Positions 23,951 through 31,586 of a DNA stretch of 57,064 nt are shown here, one piece after another. The DNA is from DAORHV01 sp964458645. GTDB taxonomy: Bacteria; Patescibacteriota; Gracilibacteria; Peribacterales; Peribacteraceae. Each line of letters begins with the position of its first letter. Within the stretch, counting starts at the first letter, position 1. The stretch is from positions 1 through 57,064 of the forward strand of contig CAYWJU010000011.1 of the NCBI GenBank assembly GCA_964458645.1, in the 5' to 3' direction. The position numbers and the translations under genes are program-made. Below the pieces are notes generated by a model that saw only the letters and a list, made by a program, of their open reading frames with translations, made no database searches and was not told the DNA's origin.

Positions 23951-24856
23951 CTAAAGGAGCATACCGTCCGGATACAGGTAGGGCGTCTCGGGTTGCGGCA
24001 CCACCTCAATTCTGTCTGCTGCAATAGTCAGCAAGGGTGCGCCAGAATCGTCTGGAACAAAACGAAGCGTTCCACGCACACGGACCCACGTATCTTCGGC
24101 AAGCTCAGCCCCTTCTTGTCCTCTGGTTGGTATGCCAATGGGAATGGTGTCGAAGATGCAGTGGTACATGAAGTACCGGGCGAGGATGAATTCCTTCTCC
24201 GTACCGTGCTCGCCGCGGTAGACGAAGCCCACCAGATCCACACGTTGGCCATCCAGGGTTTGTCGTTCTTCGCCTGCGTCCATGTATTTCCAAAACCAAT
24301 CCAAGAGCGTGTAGTCCGTCGTGGTGCGCAAGCGTGCGGGGTCCGGCGTAGTGGTGTCGTAAATATTGCCAAGCAGATCCGGATCGGATTCGGGAGTGAG
24401 CAGCATACTCATGCCGACTTCGTCTTTCAGAATTGCTTGTACGTCTGGTGGAGGTCGCCTCGGACCCGGAGTGCTTGTGGATTGTGGAGCCTGGCGGCTA
24501 ATACTGGATGCATTCAGTGGAGCAGATGGGAGAAGAAATCCCATCATCAGCGGTATTGCCAGCAACCAGAGTTTCCACTCGGCATGACTGCCACAGCACT
24601 GCGATTTTCCAGAGGAGGATGTCGTCATTTTTACGTATGCCAGCACAAAGAACGCAGCTGCGCCGATCCAGGCAATCCATGTGAACCTGCTGTGAACGTA
24701 ATTCGACAGATTTCCTGAGCTGATCAGCATGAGGAAATACATTCCTCCGCCGTAGAGTAGCGCGGTTCCAGCCCAGTCGCCGACAGCGGCGGATGCATGT
24801 TCACAACCGCAGTGCGTATGTGGATCAGGCCGCTTCAGATCAAAAGAGGTAGACAT
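23951..24856 (-). CDS. TIGR03943/DUF1980 membrane protein (YcgQ-like)
   Basis: The protein has 301 residues. The N-terminus holds a His/Cys-rich patch (PHTHCGCEHA), followed by two or three helices with a second Cys/His patch (SQCCGSHAEWK). The soluble C-terminal half has the family block LVGFVYRGEHGTEKEFILAR and FMYHCIFDTIPIGIP, then WVRVRGTLRF. Members are nearly always encoded next to a permease of the type found just upstream, and often in zinc-related loci. The metal-binding residues fit such a role. The transported substrate is not established. Confidence 0.82.
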   Translation of the reverse strand: MSTSFDLKRPDPHTHCGCEHASAAVGDWAGTALLYGGGMYFLMLISSGNLSNYVHSRFTWIAWIGAAAFFVLAYVKMTTSSSGKSQCCGSHAEWKLWLLAIPLMMGFLLPSAPLNASSISRQAPQSTSTPGPRRPPPDVQAILKDEVGMSMLLTPESDPDLLGNIYDTTTPDPARLRTTTDYTLLDWFWKYMDAGEERQTLDGQRVDLVGFVYRGEHGTEKEFILARYFMYHCIFDTIPIGIPTRGQEGAELAEDTWVRVRGTLRFVPDDSGAPLLTIAADRIEVVPQPETPYLYPDGMLL

Positions 24857-24860
24857 GGTT

Positions 24861-25838
24861 TCAGCGCAGGAGATGAAGCGTATTCAGCAGAATGCCGAGC
24901 ACTGTCGTCAGCAGTAGCGGGAACAGCACGAGGCTGAGCACCGTCTTACGCGGGAAGATATTCAAGAACATGAGCGTGCTCTTGATATCGACCATTGGTC
25001 CGTACACCAAGAACGCAACGATGGCTCCTCCGCTGAATGTGCCGGTGAATCCAACGGCGATAAAGGCATCGATTGTCGAGCAGATGCTGAGTACGAATGC
25101 CAGGACTTCCATTGCGGGCACCGACAACACCGGGTGCATGCCGATGGATGCAATCATGGATTGAGTTACGAATGCCTGCGTGCATGTTGCCAAGATGGCG
25201 CCCAGGACGAGGTATCCGCCGATGCCCAAAAAATCATCTGCGGCATGCGCGAGCGCATCGCGGATACTTCGAGCAGGCACTTGATGCACGTGGCCGTTTA
25301 CACGTGGAACGGGCAATACTTTTCCGCTTACCAATATTCCTACCAGCGATGCAACGACAACCGTTCCGGCCATTCGCCAGAAGAGGATTGACCCAATGCC
25401 GAACGCCTTTATGGTGCTCAGGAGGACAATCGGGTTCAGTGTCGGGGCACCTAACAAGAATGCAATTGCCATTCCTGAAGGCATGCCTTTCCGCAGCAGT
25501 CTTCGTACGACAGGCACTACTCCGCATTCGCAGACTGGGAATACCATTCCCAGACATGACCCCACCAGCACGCGCGCCAAGCTGTTTTTTGGTACAAAGC
25601 GCATGAGCGCCTCCGGACTGACATACGTTTCGATAATGCCTGAAACAATGCTGCCGATCAGCAAGAACGGAGTTGCTTCGATGAAGAGGCTTAAGAATTT
25701 TAGAGAAAGCACGTGCAACGTCCCCGGGGAGAGCCAATTATTCAATTGATGCACGCAGTACACCACAAGCACCGGGGCGGCCAGATACAGGCAAGTTCGC
25801 AGCGAGGTGCCAGAGAAAGGAAGCAGGCGAATTCGCAT
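24861..25838 (-). CDS. Permease, DUF318/YraQ (YcgR) family
   Basis: The protein has 325 residues with about eight to ten helices. The family motif is GMVFPVCECGVVPVVRRLLRKG with its paired cysteines, repeated in the second half as ICSTIDAFIAVGFTGTFSGG and FLVYGPMVDIKS. ATG 25838 is chosen because the extended -10 TGGTATACT lies exactly 6 bases upstream (hexamer 25845-25850). An open frame continues further 5' but would run into the znuB gene. It precedes the DUF1980 gene by 4 bases, forming the usual pair. It lies directly downstream of znuACB. Confidence 0.82.
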   Translation of the reverse strand: MRIRLLPFSGTSLRTCLYLAAPVLVVYCVHQLNNWLSPGTLHVLSLKFLSLFIEATPFLLIGSIVSGIIETYVSPEALMRFVPKNSLARVLVGSCLGMVFPVCECGVVPVVRRLLRKGMPSGMAIAFLLGAPTLNPIVLLSTIKAFGIGSILFWRMAGTVVVASLVGILVSGKVLPVPRVNGHVHQVPARSIRDALAHAADDFLGIGGYLVLGAILATCTQAFVTQSMIASIGMHPVLSVPAMEVLAFVLSICSTIDAFIAVGFTGTFSGGAIVAFLVYGPMVDIKSTLMFLNIFPRKTVLSLVLFPLLLTTVLGILLNTLHLLR

Positions 25839-25876
25839 CGAATCAGTATACCACAACTCGCGTGGCTTGAGGATGC

Positions 25877-26710
25877 CTATGACGACGTGAGTTGCGTGTT
25901 CTTCAGCGTGAAAAGCGTCGTTCTGCCGAGCATGCTCATCAAGAATATGCAGATTGCAATCAACACAATTGTCCCGCCGCTTGCCCAGCCGAGGTGGTAC
26001 GAAGCAATGAGTCCAGCGACTACCGAGAACAACGAGTTGGCAACCGACAACAAGAGGGTTTGCAGAAAGCTTCGTCGCCATTGCATGGCTGCAATCACCG
26101 GAATCACCATGAGTGCGCCTACAAGCAGCACGCCGACGATTCGCATGGACAGAGAAACGATCACCGCCGCGAGCACTACCAGGACCTGATTCAGTTGCTC
26201 AACCGGTAGGCCGCTGGTGATGGCCAATTCTTCATCCAACGAAATGCAGAACAATTGTCGGTACAGCAGCGCAACGATTGTCAGTACTCCCAAGCCCAGA
26301 ACGAGGATCAATTGTACGTCGGTCGTTGTTACGGTGGCGATGCTGCCGAAGAGTACGCTGCCGAGGTTCAAATTTATTCCTCTCGACATACTCAGGAGGA
26401 CAGCGGCAAGAGCCATTCCACCTGAAAGGAAGAGCGCAAGGCCCGATTCACCCAGTACGCGACCGGAATGACGCAGTTTCTCCACAGTCAATGCAGTACA
26501 GATCGATGCGGCCAATGCCGTCACAATGGGCTGCATGCCGAGGAGAAAAGCAGCTGCGACGCCAGCCAACGAAACGTGCGATAATGTATCTGCCATGAAC
26601 GAGTAGCGACGAGTGACCAAGAAAATGCCGACTGTCGGTGCGACGACTGCCACCGCAAGTCCCGCGATCATCGCACGGACCATAAAGGCGTATTGGAACA
26701 TTTCAAGCAT
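25877..26710 (-). CDS. znuB: Zinc/manganese ABC transporter permease ZnuB
   Basis: The product has 277 residues with eight or nine helices and the ABC-3 permease pattern: FLVTRRYSFMADTLSHVSLAG, GESGLALFLSGGMALA, ITSGLPVEQLNQVLVVLAA and IVGVLLVGALMVIPV. It forms the membrane channel of the zinc importer with ZnuA and ZnuC. ATG 26710 overlaps the last eight bases of znuC (ATGCTTGA), so translation is coupled. An upstream in-frame extension would lie wholly inside znuC and is rejected. Confidence 0.92.
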   Translation of the reverse strand: MLEMFQYAFMVRAMIAGLAVAVVAPTVGIFLVTRRYSFMADTLSHVSLAGVAAAFLLGMQPIVTALAASICTALTVEKLRHSGRVLGESGLALFLSGGMALAAVLLSMSRGINLNLGSVLFGSIATVTTTDVQLILVLGLGVLTIVALLYRQLFCISLDEELAITSGLPVEQLNQVLVVLAAVIVSLSMRIVGVLLVGALMVIPVIAAMQWRRSFLQTLLLSVANSLFSVVAGLIASYHLGWASGGTIVLIAICIFLMSMLGRTTLFTLKNTQLTSS

Positions 26711-27467
26711 GGTTGTGGTGGTGATGCATCGGTAGGCGGCGTTGGCCGTAGAGTGAGCGCATGTTCGGTTCACTGAGAGCGTCTTGCGGCCCGCAATGTG
26801 CGATGAGACGGCGATTCACGCACAGTACGGACTGGACGTCTTTTGCAACCGCCTCCACATCGTGGGACACGATGATGATGGTCATATCGTGGGCCTTATT
26901 CAGGTGCTGGAGTAAGTCGTAGAACCCTTCGGTCGCCTGGGAATCAACGCCGGTGGTCGGCTCATCCAGCAACAGAAGGCGTGGCTGTGCCGCCAGTGCT
27001 CGGGAGATAAATACTCGCTGGCGCTCACCACCCGAGAGTTCGGCAATCGACCTGTGTCGCAACGATTCTACGCCGGTGTCTCGCAGCGCTTCTTCGACCG
27101 CACAGGTGTCGCAAGTTTTGTACCGCGATGTAAAACCGATGCACGGCGTCCGTCCGCTGCGGACGACTTCCTCTACTGTCGCCGGACAGGACGCATCTGA
27201 TTGAATGACCCGCTGGGGAACGTAGCCGATGCGTCCGCGGGAACGTGCCAGTTGTGGCGGCAGTCCGAAGACATTTACCGTTCCCTCTTGTGGCTTTAGG
27301 AGTCCAAGCAAGAGCTTGAGCAACGTTGTTTTCCCCCCACCATTCGGCCCGATGATGCCGACGTAACTGCCTGGTGTTACGACGAAGCTGACGTTCTCGA
27401 GAATTGTGTGTCCGCCAAAACGGAACGAAAGGTTCTGCACTTCAATGATAGCGGGGGCTACTGGCAT
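26703..27467 (-). CDS. znuC: Zinc/manganese ABC transporter ATP-binding protein ZnuC
   Basis: The protein has 254 residues with Walker A GPNGGGKTT, Q-loop GYVPQR, signature LSGGERQRV, Walker B RLLLLDEPTTG and switch His in IIVSHD. A CDTC motif lies mid-domain. The protein ends in a His-rich tail (MHHHHNHA), which may bind zinc on the cytoplasmic side. It overlaps znuA at its 5' end and znuB at its 3' end, so the three form one unit. Confidence 0.93.
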   Translation of the reverse strand: MPVAPAIIEVQNLSFRFGGHTILENVSFVVTPGSYVGIIGPNGGGKTTLLKLLLGLLKPQEGTVNVFGLPPQLARSRGRIGYVPQRVIQSDASCPATVEEVVRSGRTPCIGFTSRYKTCDTCAVEEALRDTGVESLRHRSIAELSGGERQRVFISRALAAQPRLLLLDEPTTGVDSQATEGFYDLLQHLNKAHDMTIIIVSHDVEAVAKDVQSVLCVNRRLIAHCGPQDALSEPNMRSLYGQRRLPMHHHHNHA

Positions 27468-28402
27468 TGCATGGCGGTACGGAGGTTTGCCAGGTTCTGC
27501 CGCATGATCGAGAGATAGTTGTCGTTGCGCGCCGCATCGTCGTCGGTCAGTCCTTCGATCGGATTGAGTACGAGCGACTGCGCCCCAATTTCGTCGGCCA
27601 CTGTCTGCGCCAGCTTGGGGCTGACCAGTGACTCGAAGAAGATATACTTGATTCCGATTTGCTTGGCGAGAGTTGCCACTTCAGCAATGCGCTTGGGAGA
27701 AGGTTCTTGGTCAGGCGACAGGCCGGCAATGGCCAGCGTCTCGAAGCCGTATTCTTTCGCCATGTATCTGAATGCATTATGCGATACCACGACCTGTTTC
27801 ATTGAACAATCACTCAGCCCCGCGCGGAATTCTTCATCCAGTTTGGTAAGAGCCTGAAGTAACACAGTTGCATTCATCGTGTACGTTTCGGCATGCCCGG
27901 GATCTGCGACGAGAAGCGCGTCACGAATGAGTTCGGCTTGCGCGCGTGCGTTGACTGGGTTGAGCCACAGATGGGGGTCCTGCTCATGTGCATGTGAATG
28001 GTCAGCGTCGGCCTCATCCTCATCTTCTTCCTCGACTCCGGCCAGTAGTGGAATTTTCTCCGTCATCTTTACTGTAATGACGCCCTTTTGCTCCAATTCG
28101 TCGCGTACTTTGTCTGCCCATGGATCCACGCCTTCGCCATTCATCAAGAAGATTTTGGCATTGTTCATGGCGACTATTTGTTCTGGCGTCGGCTCGAAAT
28201 CATGCGGCTCGACGCCGCCAGGTGTTACCTGTTGTACCTCCACAAGGTCTCCGCCGATCTCGCGCGCCAAAAACGCGAGTGGGTAAAAACTGGCTGTCAG
28301 CTGCAGCTTTTGCACTGCTACCGTCTTCGTGGTGCTGGGTGCGCAGGCAGCAAAGAGTACGGTGCTCACTACCAGGGCCAAGCATAAGGTCATGCGTTTC
28401 AT
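27458..28402 (-). CDS. znuA: Zinc-binding lipoprotein ZnuA
   Basis: The protein has 314 residues. The lipoprotein signal ends in a lipobox (STVLFAAC). The metal ligands of the cluster A-I family are visible: His in PGGVEPHDFEPTP, His in DPHLWLNP, His in VVSHNAFRY and a late Asp/Glu in the FFESLVSP region. Between them is an Asp/Glu/His-rich loop (EEEDEDEADADHSHAHEQ) typical of ZnuA. ATG 28402 starts the signal peptide, and an in-frame ATG at 28393 is possible. Upstream lies the palindromic operator, promoter and hairpin leader at 28403-28519. Confidence 0.93.
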   Translation of the reverse strand: MKRMTLCLALVVSTVLFAACAPSTTKTVAVQKLQLTASFYPLAFLAREIGGDLVEVQQVTPGGVEPHDFEPTPEQIVAMNNAKIFLMNGEGVDPWADKVRDELEQKGVITVKMTEKIPLLAGVEEEDEDEADADHSHAHEQDPHLWLNPVNARAQAELIRDALLVADPGHAETYTMNATVLLQALTKLDEEFRAGLSDCSMKQVVVSHNAFRYMAKEYGFETLAIAGLSPDQEPSPKRIAEVATLAKQIGIKYIFFESLVSPKLAQTVADEIGAQSLVLNPIEGLTDDDAARNDNYLSIMRQNLANLRTAMQCQ

Positions 28403-28472
28403 GATCTGGAAGGGAAAGAAAAAAAACTGACGGCAGAGAGTGTGTTGCAAACGCCCTATGTGTTCTGCCGTC
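28403..28472 (-). ncRNA. znuA leader RNA with conserved hairpin
   Basis: Starting at or near the predicted transcription start, GACGGCAGA (28464-28472) pairs perfectly with TCTGCCGTC (28429-28437). The loop holds GCGTTTGCAAC (28444-28454). An eight-T run and a pyrimidine stretch lead to the ATG. The same arms and loop motif occur in the zur leader at 54344-54411. Stem plus T-run resembles an attenuator. Whether it terminates, senses a ligand or only stabilises the message is unknown. Confidence 0.65.
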
Positions 28473-28479
28473 TTACGGC

Positions 28480-28519
28480 ACCCTATCGCTGCTTCATTTG
28501 AAATGCAAAATTTTTGCAT
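28480..28519 (-). promoter_or_regulatory. znuA operator and promoter (Zur-type palindrome)
   Basis: The palindrome ATGCAAAATTTTTGCAT (28503-28519) contains the -35 TTGCAT (28503-28508, minus strand). A 17-bp spacer and the -10 TAGGGT (28480-28485) follow. The zur gene at 54343 has the same arrangement. A repressor on the palindrome would cover the -35. Confidence 0.8.
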
Positions 28520-28676
28520 CTGCAAAAAACGCACAGAAATCCGGCATCATCCCGCCTCTTTCGACAGCGCACAACTCTATCTGTTCCGCACTCAAGCAAG
28601 CAGTTATCGTTGTTCGCGCACGTCCGGCGCGTTAGGGTCTACCACCTCACCGCCTTGGATGCATGGAGCATGAGTA

Positions 28677-28961
28677 TTACGCCGCAGACGGATCTTCCCA
28701 GGCGTAGATGCACTTCTCCAAACCACCACCTTTTATCGTCCCCGTTTGACAATGCAGCTCACCTGCGTTGCTTCTGGATATCAATTTTCTGCCATGCGGG
28801 CAGCACACCCTCCGGATGCCATTGGCGAACGTGTTGATTTGCGCGACGACAGGAAGTTCGAGTTTCTTGATGTTCGCTCCGCAGCATTCCACTGACTGTA
28901 CAAGGCCGGTTCCGGGTGGGATGACGTCGGACGACAGTGGAACTCCGCGAGGCATATTCAT
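28677..28961 (-). CDS. Small Cys-rich protein (94 aa), possible zinc ribbon
   Basis: The product has 94 residues. Two Cys pairs (VECCGANIKKLELP and VCCPHGRKL) are spaced as in a zinc ribbon or treble clef, followed by HCQTGTIKGGG and a short acidic end. A promoter TTGACG-16-AACAAT (28968-28995) ends 6 bases before ATG 28961, as in other leaderless genes, which supports expression. It lies upstream of znuA on the same strand. A zinc-related role is possible by context only. Confidence 0.6.
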   Translation of the reverse strand: MNMPRGVPLSSDVIPPGTGLVQSVECCGANIKKLELPVVAQINTFANGIRRVCCPHGRKLISRSNAGELHCQTGTIKGGGLEKCIYAWEDPSAA

Positions 28962-28967
28962 GCGCTG

Positions 28968-28995
28968 ATTGTTCCATCAATTTGACTCGCGTCAA
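28968..28995 (-). promoter_or_regulatory. Promoter of the Cys-rich protein gene
   Basis: TTGACG (28990-28995), a 16-bp spacer, AACAAT (28968-28973), then 6 bases to ATG 28961. Confidence 0.5.
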
Positions 28996-29034
28996 CTTTC
29001 CGGCCGTTACCTGCGGTGTCGTCGAACCCCGAAA

Positions 29035-29052
29035 ATGGCTTAAAGAAGCCAT
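29035..29052 (-). terminator. Weak terminator-like hairpin after tRNA-Glu
   Basis: ATGGCTT and AAGCCAT pair around a 4-base loop and are followed by only four T. It lies about 20 bases past the tRNA 3' end. Confidence 0.4.
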
Positions 29053-29072
29053 TAAGTAGGATTTTTTGAATG

Positions 29073-29147
29073 TGGCAGCCCCACGGGGAATCGAACCCCG
29101 ATTTCCTGGATGAGAACCAAGTGTCCTAGCCGTTAGACGATGAGGCC
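29073..29147 (-). tRNA. tRNA-Glu (anticodon CTC), CCA encoded
   Basis: The minus strand folds as a full cloverleaf: acceptor GGCCTCA with TGGGGCT (including a terminal G-U), D-arm starting GTC and containing the GG of the D-loop, anticodon stem CTTGG/CCAGG around TTCTCAT with anticodon CTC, and T-arm CGGGG/CCCCG around TTCGATT. Discriminator G and CCA follow. A promoter TTGCGC-16-TATACT lies upstream (29180-29207). Confidence 0.93.
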
Positions 29148-29265
29148 GCAGATGACGAAAGAGCGTCGGTAGCCACGGCAGTATAAGCGAACGCAGGCCT
29201 TGCGCAAGCCGTCGGCGTCTTTGCCATAGCACCGTGCCCCAAGCCTTGGTACACTCTGCCACCGT

Positions 29266-29811
29266 ATGCCCACCAACAAACCCCAGCGTCTTCCCGACGC
29301 CATGCCAGATGTAGACAAGCCGACTCTTCTTGTCGTGTGTGACAACCACCACTGCAAATTCATCGACGTAGGGAATCACACCCTGCTCGTCGCCGAGACC
29401 ATCGATTCCCGCGAACCGAACTTCACCGACAAGGCCGGACGCTACCAGAGCCCCGCAGCCGGCGGCCGCGGCGGTATGACCGGAGGCGTCGAAGATCCGA
29501 ACCAACGCGAGACGCACCGTCTGCGCGAATTCGCCAACGTGGTGTGCGGCCATCTGGCCCATGTCATTCAGGAGCAGGGGATCCAAGAGATCTATATTTC
29601 CGCTCCAGGCAAGTTCCTGTCCGTGCTGAAGGATCACTTCAACCCGGCAATCAAGAAGGCCGTGCACGAGACGATGGATGGCAACTACGCCAAGGAATCT
29701 CCGCGCGACGTGTTGCTTCGCTTCCGCCCTGACTTGAAGGAGGCATTGGAAAACCTTCGTAGCCAGGAGAATTACAGTCCCAAGAATCAGCCGCCCAAGA
29801 AGAGCAAGTAA
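29266..29811 (+). CDS. Host-attachment-protein family (PF10116-like)
   Basis: The product has 181 residues. The start TLLVVCDNHHCKFIDVGN gives the first strand of the fold. A loop rich in Gly (SPAAGGRGGMTGG) follows, then the family core IQEIYISAPGKFLSVLKDHF and VHETMDGNYAKESPRDVLL. The domain is related to the eRF1-like nuclease/hydrolase fold. The name comes from an Agrobacterium-type attachment phenotype and should not be taken literally. ATG 29266 lies 10 bases after the extended -10 TGGTACACT. An intrinsic terminator follows the gene. Confidence 0.75.
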   Translation: MPTNKPQRLPDAMPDVDKPTLLVVCDNHHCKFIDVGNHTLLVAETIDSREPNFTDKAGRYQSPAAGGRGGMTGGVEDPNQRETHRLREFANVVCGHLAHVIQEQGIQEIYISAPGKFLSVLKDHFNPAIKKAVHETMDGNYAKESPRDVLLRFRPDLKEALENLRSQENYSPKNQPPKKSK

Positions 29812-29830
29812 TCTCTATTCCGATTCTGAA

Positions 29831-29853
29831 AACCGCCCTCGGGCGGTTTTTTT
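29831..29853 (+). terminator. Intrinsic terminator
   Basis: AACCGCCC (29831-29838) pairs with GGGCGGTT (29841-29848), and the T-run continues to 29853. Confidence 0.9.
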
Positions 29854-29894
29854 GTGCAGTTGCTTAAAAACATCAATAGTTGGAGAATAAGGGC

Positions 29895-30638
29895 ATGAAT
29901 CCAGAAGAACTCAAAAAAGCATTGGCCGATCACAAAAAGTCCGAGCCGCACGGCAGCAAGCTTGGCGAATTCATTCACGACATCGTGTACGGTGCCAACG
30001 ATGGTATTGTTACCACATTTGCCGTGGTGTCCGGCGTTGCCGGTGCCCATTTGTCGCCCACGATCGTCATTATTCTTGGGTATGCCAACGTGCTTGCCGA
30101 CGGCTTGTCCATGGGACTGGGGAATTACCTTTCGATTAAATCGAAAGAGGATAACTACAACCGGTTGCTGAAGGAGGAGCTGAAGGAGATCGATGACATC
30201 CCGCACATTGAGCGCGAGGAAATTCGCGAGATCTACGAAAGCAAGGGGTTTGCGGGTCCGGAGTTGGATTTGGTGGTGGAGCGCATCACCAGCAACCGGA
30301 AGGTTTGGGCCGATACAATGATGCGCGAGGAGCATGGCCTGAGCCCCGAAGATGTGGAGTTGCCTGCCTTGCATGGTTTCATGACCTTCGCGGCGTTTCT
30401 GCTCTTCGGCAGCATTCCCATTTTTCCCTACGTCTTGCCTATCGCAGATGATCAGCGCTTTCCATCTGCTATCGCGGCAACTGGTGTGGCATTGCTTATC
30501 GTGGGGCTCTTGCGCAGTTGGGTAACGCGCGAACGCATCTACAAAGGCCCATTGGAAATCCTGTTGGTCGGCTCGCTGTGCGCCGCTTCTGCGTACGCTG
30601 TTGGAGTCTTATTGAGGAATATGGGGGTTTCGGGATGA
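29895..30638 (+). CDS. VIT1/CCC1-family iron/manganese transporter
   Basis: The protein has 247 residues. Helix 1 carries FIHDIVYGANDGIVTTFAVVSG, followed by ANVLADGLSMGLGNYLSIKS. A cytoplasmic Glu-rich segment then follows (LLKEELKEIDDIPHIEREEI, later MMREEHGLSPED), typical of the metal-binding domain, and three C-terminal helices. VIT proteins export Fe(II) or Mn(II) from the cytoplasm. ATG 29895 fits TTGCTT-17-GAGAAT with 6 bases to the start. The stop overlaps the ATG of a 31-codon ORF. Confidence 0.88.
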   Translation: MNPEELKKALADHKKSEPHGSKLGEFIHDIVYGANDGIVTTFAVVSGVAGAHLSPTIVIILGYANVLADGLSMGLGNYLSIKSKEDNYNRLLKEELKEIDDIPHIEREEIREIYESKGFAGPELDLVVERITSNRKVWADTMMREEHGLSPEDVELPALHGFMTFAAFLLFGSIPIFPYVLPIADDQRFPSAIAATGVALLIVGLLRSWVTRERIYKGPLEILLVGSLCAASAYAVGVLLRNMGVSG

Positions 30639-30730
30639 GTGTGTTTTCCCAAGAGGAGCGGGTTGCTACCCGCGAGATGGTCCGAAGTATGAGCGGCAAA
30701 CGCGCGAAGCATCGCGCTTCCGTTGAGTGA
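30635..30730 (+). CDS. Putative 31-aa ORF overlapping the VIT gene end
   Basis: The ATG overlaps the VIT stop (ATGA). The 31-residue product is basic and polar (MSVFSQEERVATREMVRSMS and a Lys/Arg/His-rich end). A small hairpin CGGGT/ACCCG lies inside it. Translational coupling makes expression plausible, but no family is known and it could be spurious. Confidence 0.35.
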   Translation: MSVFSQEERVATREMVRSMSGKRAKHRASVE

Positions 30731-30776
30731 CCACATTCATTTCGACTGTATTGTATTGCTTGCGTAACAGCGAGTG

Positions 30777-31577
30777 TTACAGCCCCTTCGCCGGACAAAT
30801 CTCGCGGAATGGGCAATGGCGGCATTTCTCGACCGATGGTGAGGGTTTGTAGTTCTTGCTCTCCATGTCGTCGGCCAGCATGCGGATGATTTTCATCGCA
30901 TCGTTAATTTGTGATGCGTTGCGCGTGGTCACGCGTTCTATGAGCTCCTCTTCGCCCAGGAACAGAAGTTTCAGCTCCACGGCCGGTTCGTTCCACAGTT
31001 GCTGTACGGCCGCAGCGTAAATGGACAGCTGCAGGTCGACGTCCACGTATTGCTGGTCGCGCGGCTGCCCAGACTTGAAGTCGATGACAACGAGACCCTT
31101 GTCCGTTCGTTCAACGCGATCGAAGCGTCCGGCAATGCTTGCCGCCGGCTTTTCACCTGCAGCAGGCAGCTGCACGCTGAAGCTTTTCTCACATGCCGCC
31201 ACTTCGCGCTTTTCGGTCTGCCACCAACTGAAAAAATGTTCGAGTGCGTGCTCGCCCTGCAGCAATGCCGAGTCTTGTGCGGCGCGCGACTCGTAGCCCT
31301 GCGAAACAAAGCTGTGGCGCCACAGCGTCTTCAGCGTGTGCAAATCCAGTTTCTGCTCAGGTCCGTGCGACTCTTCGGTGAAGAGTGCAATCTGTCCGGC
31401 TGCGGCTTTGGGCGCCAAACTTGCTTCCAGCTCACCCCACTTCTTCAGCGCCAAATGAATGCTGCTGCCGAAAGATTCACCCATGGAGATCCCGCGCGGG
31501 ACTTTCTTCACAAAGGCGAATTCATACTGCTTGGGACAGCGCTGGTAGCACTGGAGCTGCGAGTACGAGAGAGGCAC
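30777..31577 (-). CDS. PD-(D/E)XK nuclease, RecB/Cas4-like, with C-terminal Cys cluster
   Basis: The protein has 266 residues. The start YSQLQCYQRCPKQYEF holds the first Cys of the iron-sulfur site. The nuclease core includes AGRFDRVERTDKGLVVIDFKSG (Asp and the DxK motif) and a QLSIYAAAVQ helix. The end KCRHCPFREICP supplies three more Cys. This four-Cys arrangement resembles AddB/Cas4-type nucleases that hold DNA ends. No cas genes or helicase are nearby, so it is a stand-alone RecB-family exonuclease domain. GTG 31577 lies 6 bases after the -10 TAGACT (31584-31589). Confidence 0.85.
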   Translation of the reverse strand: MPLSYSQLQCYQRCPKQYEFAFVKKVPRGISMGESFGSSIHLALKKWGELEASLAPKAAAGQIALFTEESHGPEQKLDLHTLKTLWRHSFVSQGYESRAAQDSALLQGEHALEHFFSWWQTEKREVAACEKSFSVQLPAAGEKPAASIAGRFDRVERTDKGLVVIDFKSGQPRDQQYVDVDLQLSIYAAAVQQLWNEPAVELKLLFLGEEELIERVTTRNASQINDAMKIIRMLADDMESKNYKPSPSVEKCRHCPFREICPAKGL

Positions 31578-31586
31578 TGCGATAGT

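Noticed and set aside
24861..26081. Permease with 81 extra N-terminal residues
   Set aside because: The extension would overlap the end of znuB, while a TATACT box lies 6 bases before ATG 25838.
29021..29034. Possible att-site duplication: CGGGGTTCGA of the tRNA T-arm recurs 40 bases past the tRNA
   Set aside because: Only about 11 bases match, no integrase or phage genes are nearby, and the rest of the tRNA 3' end is not repeated.
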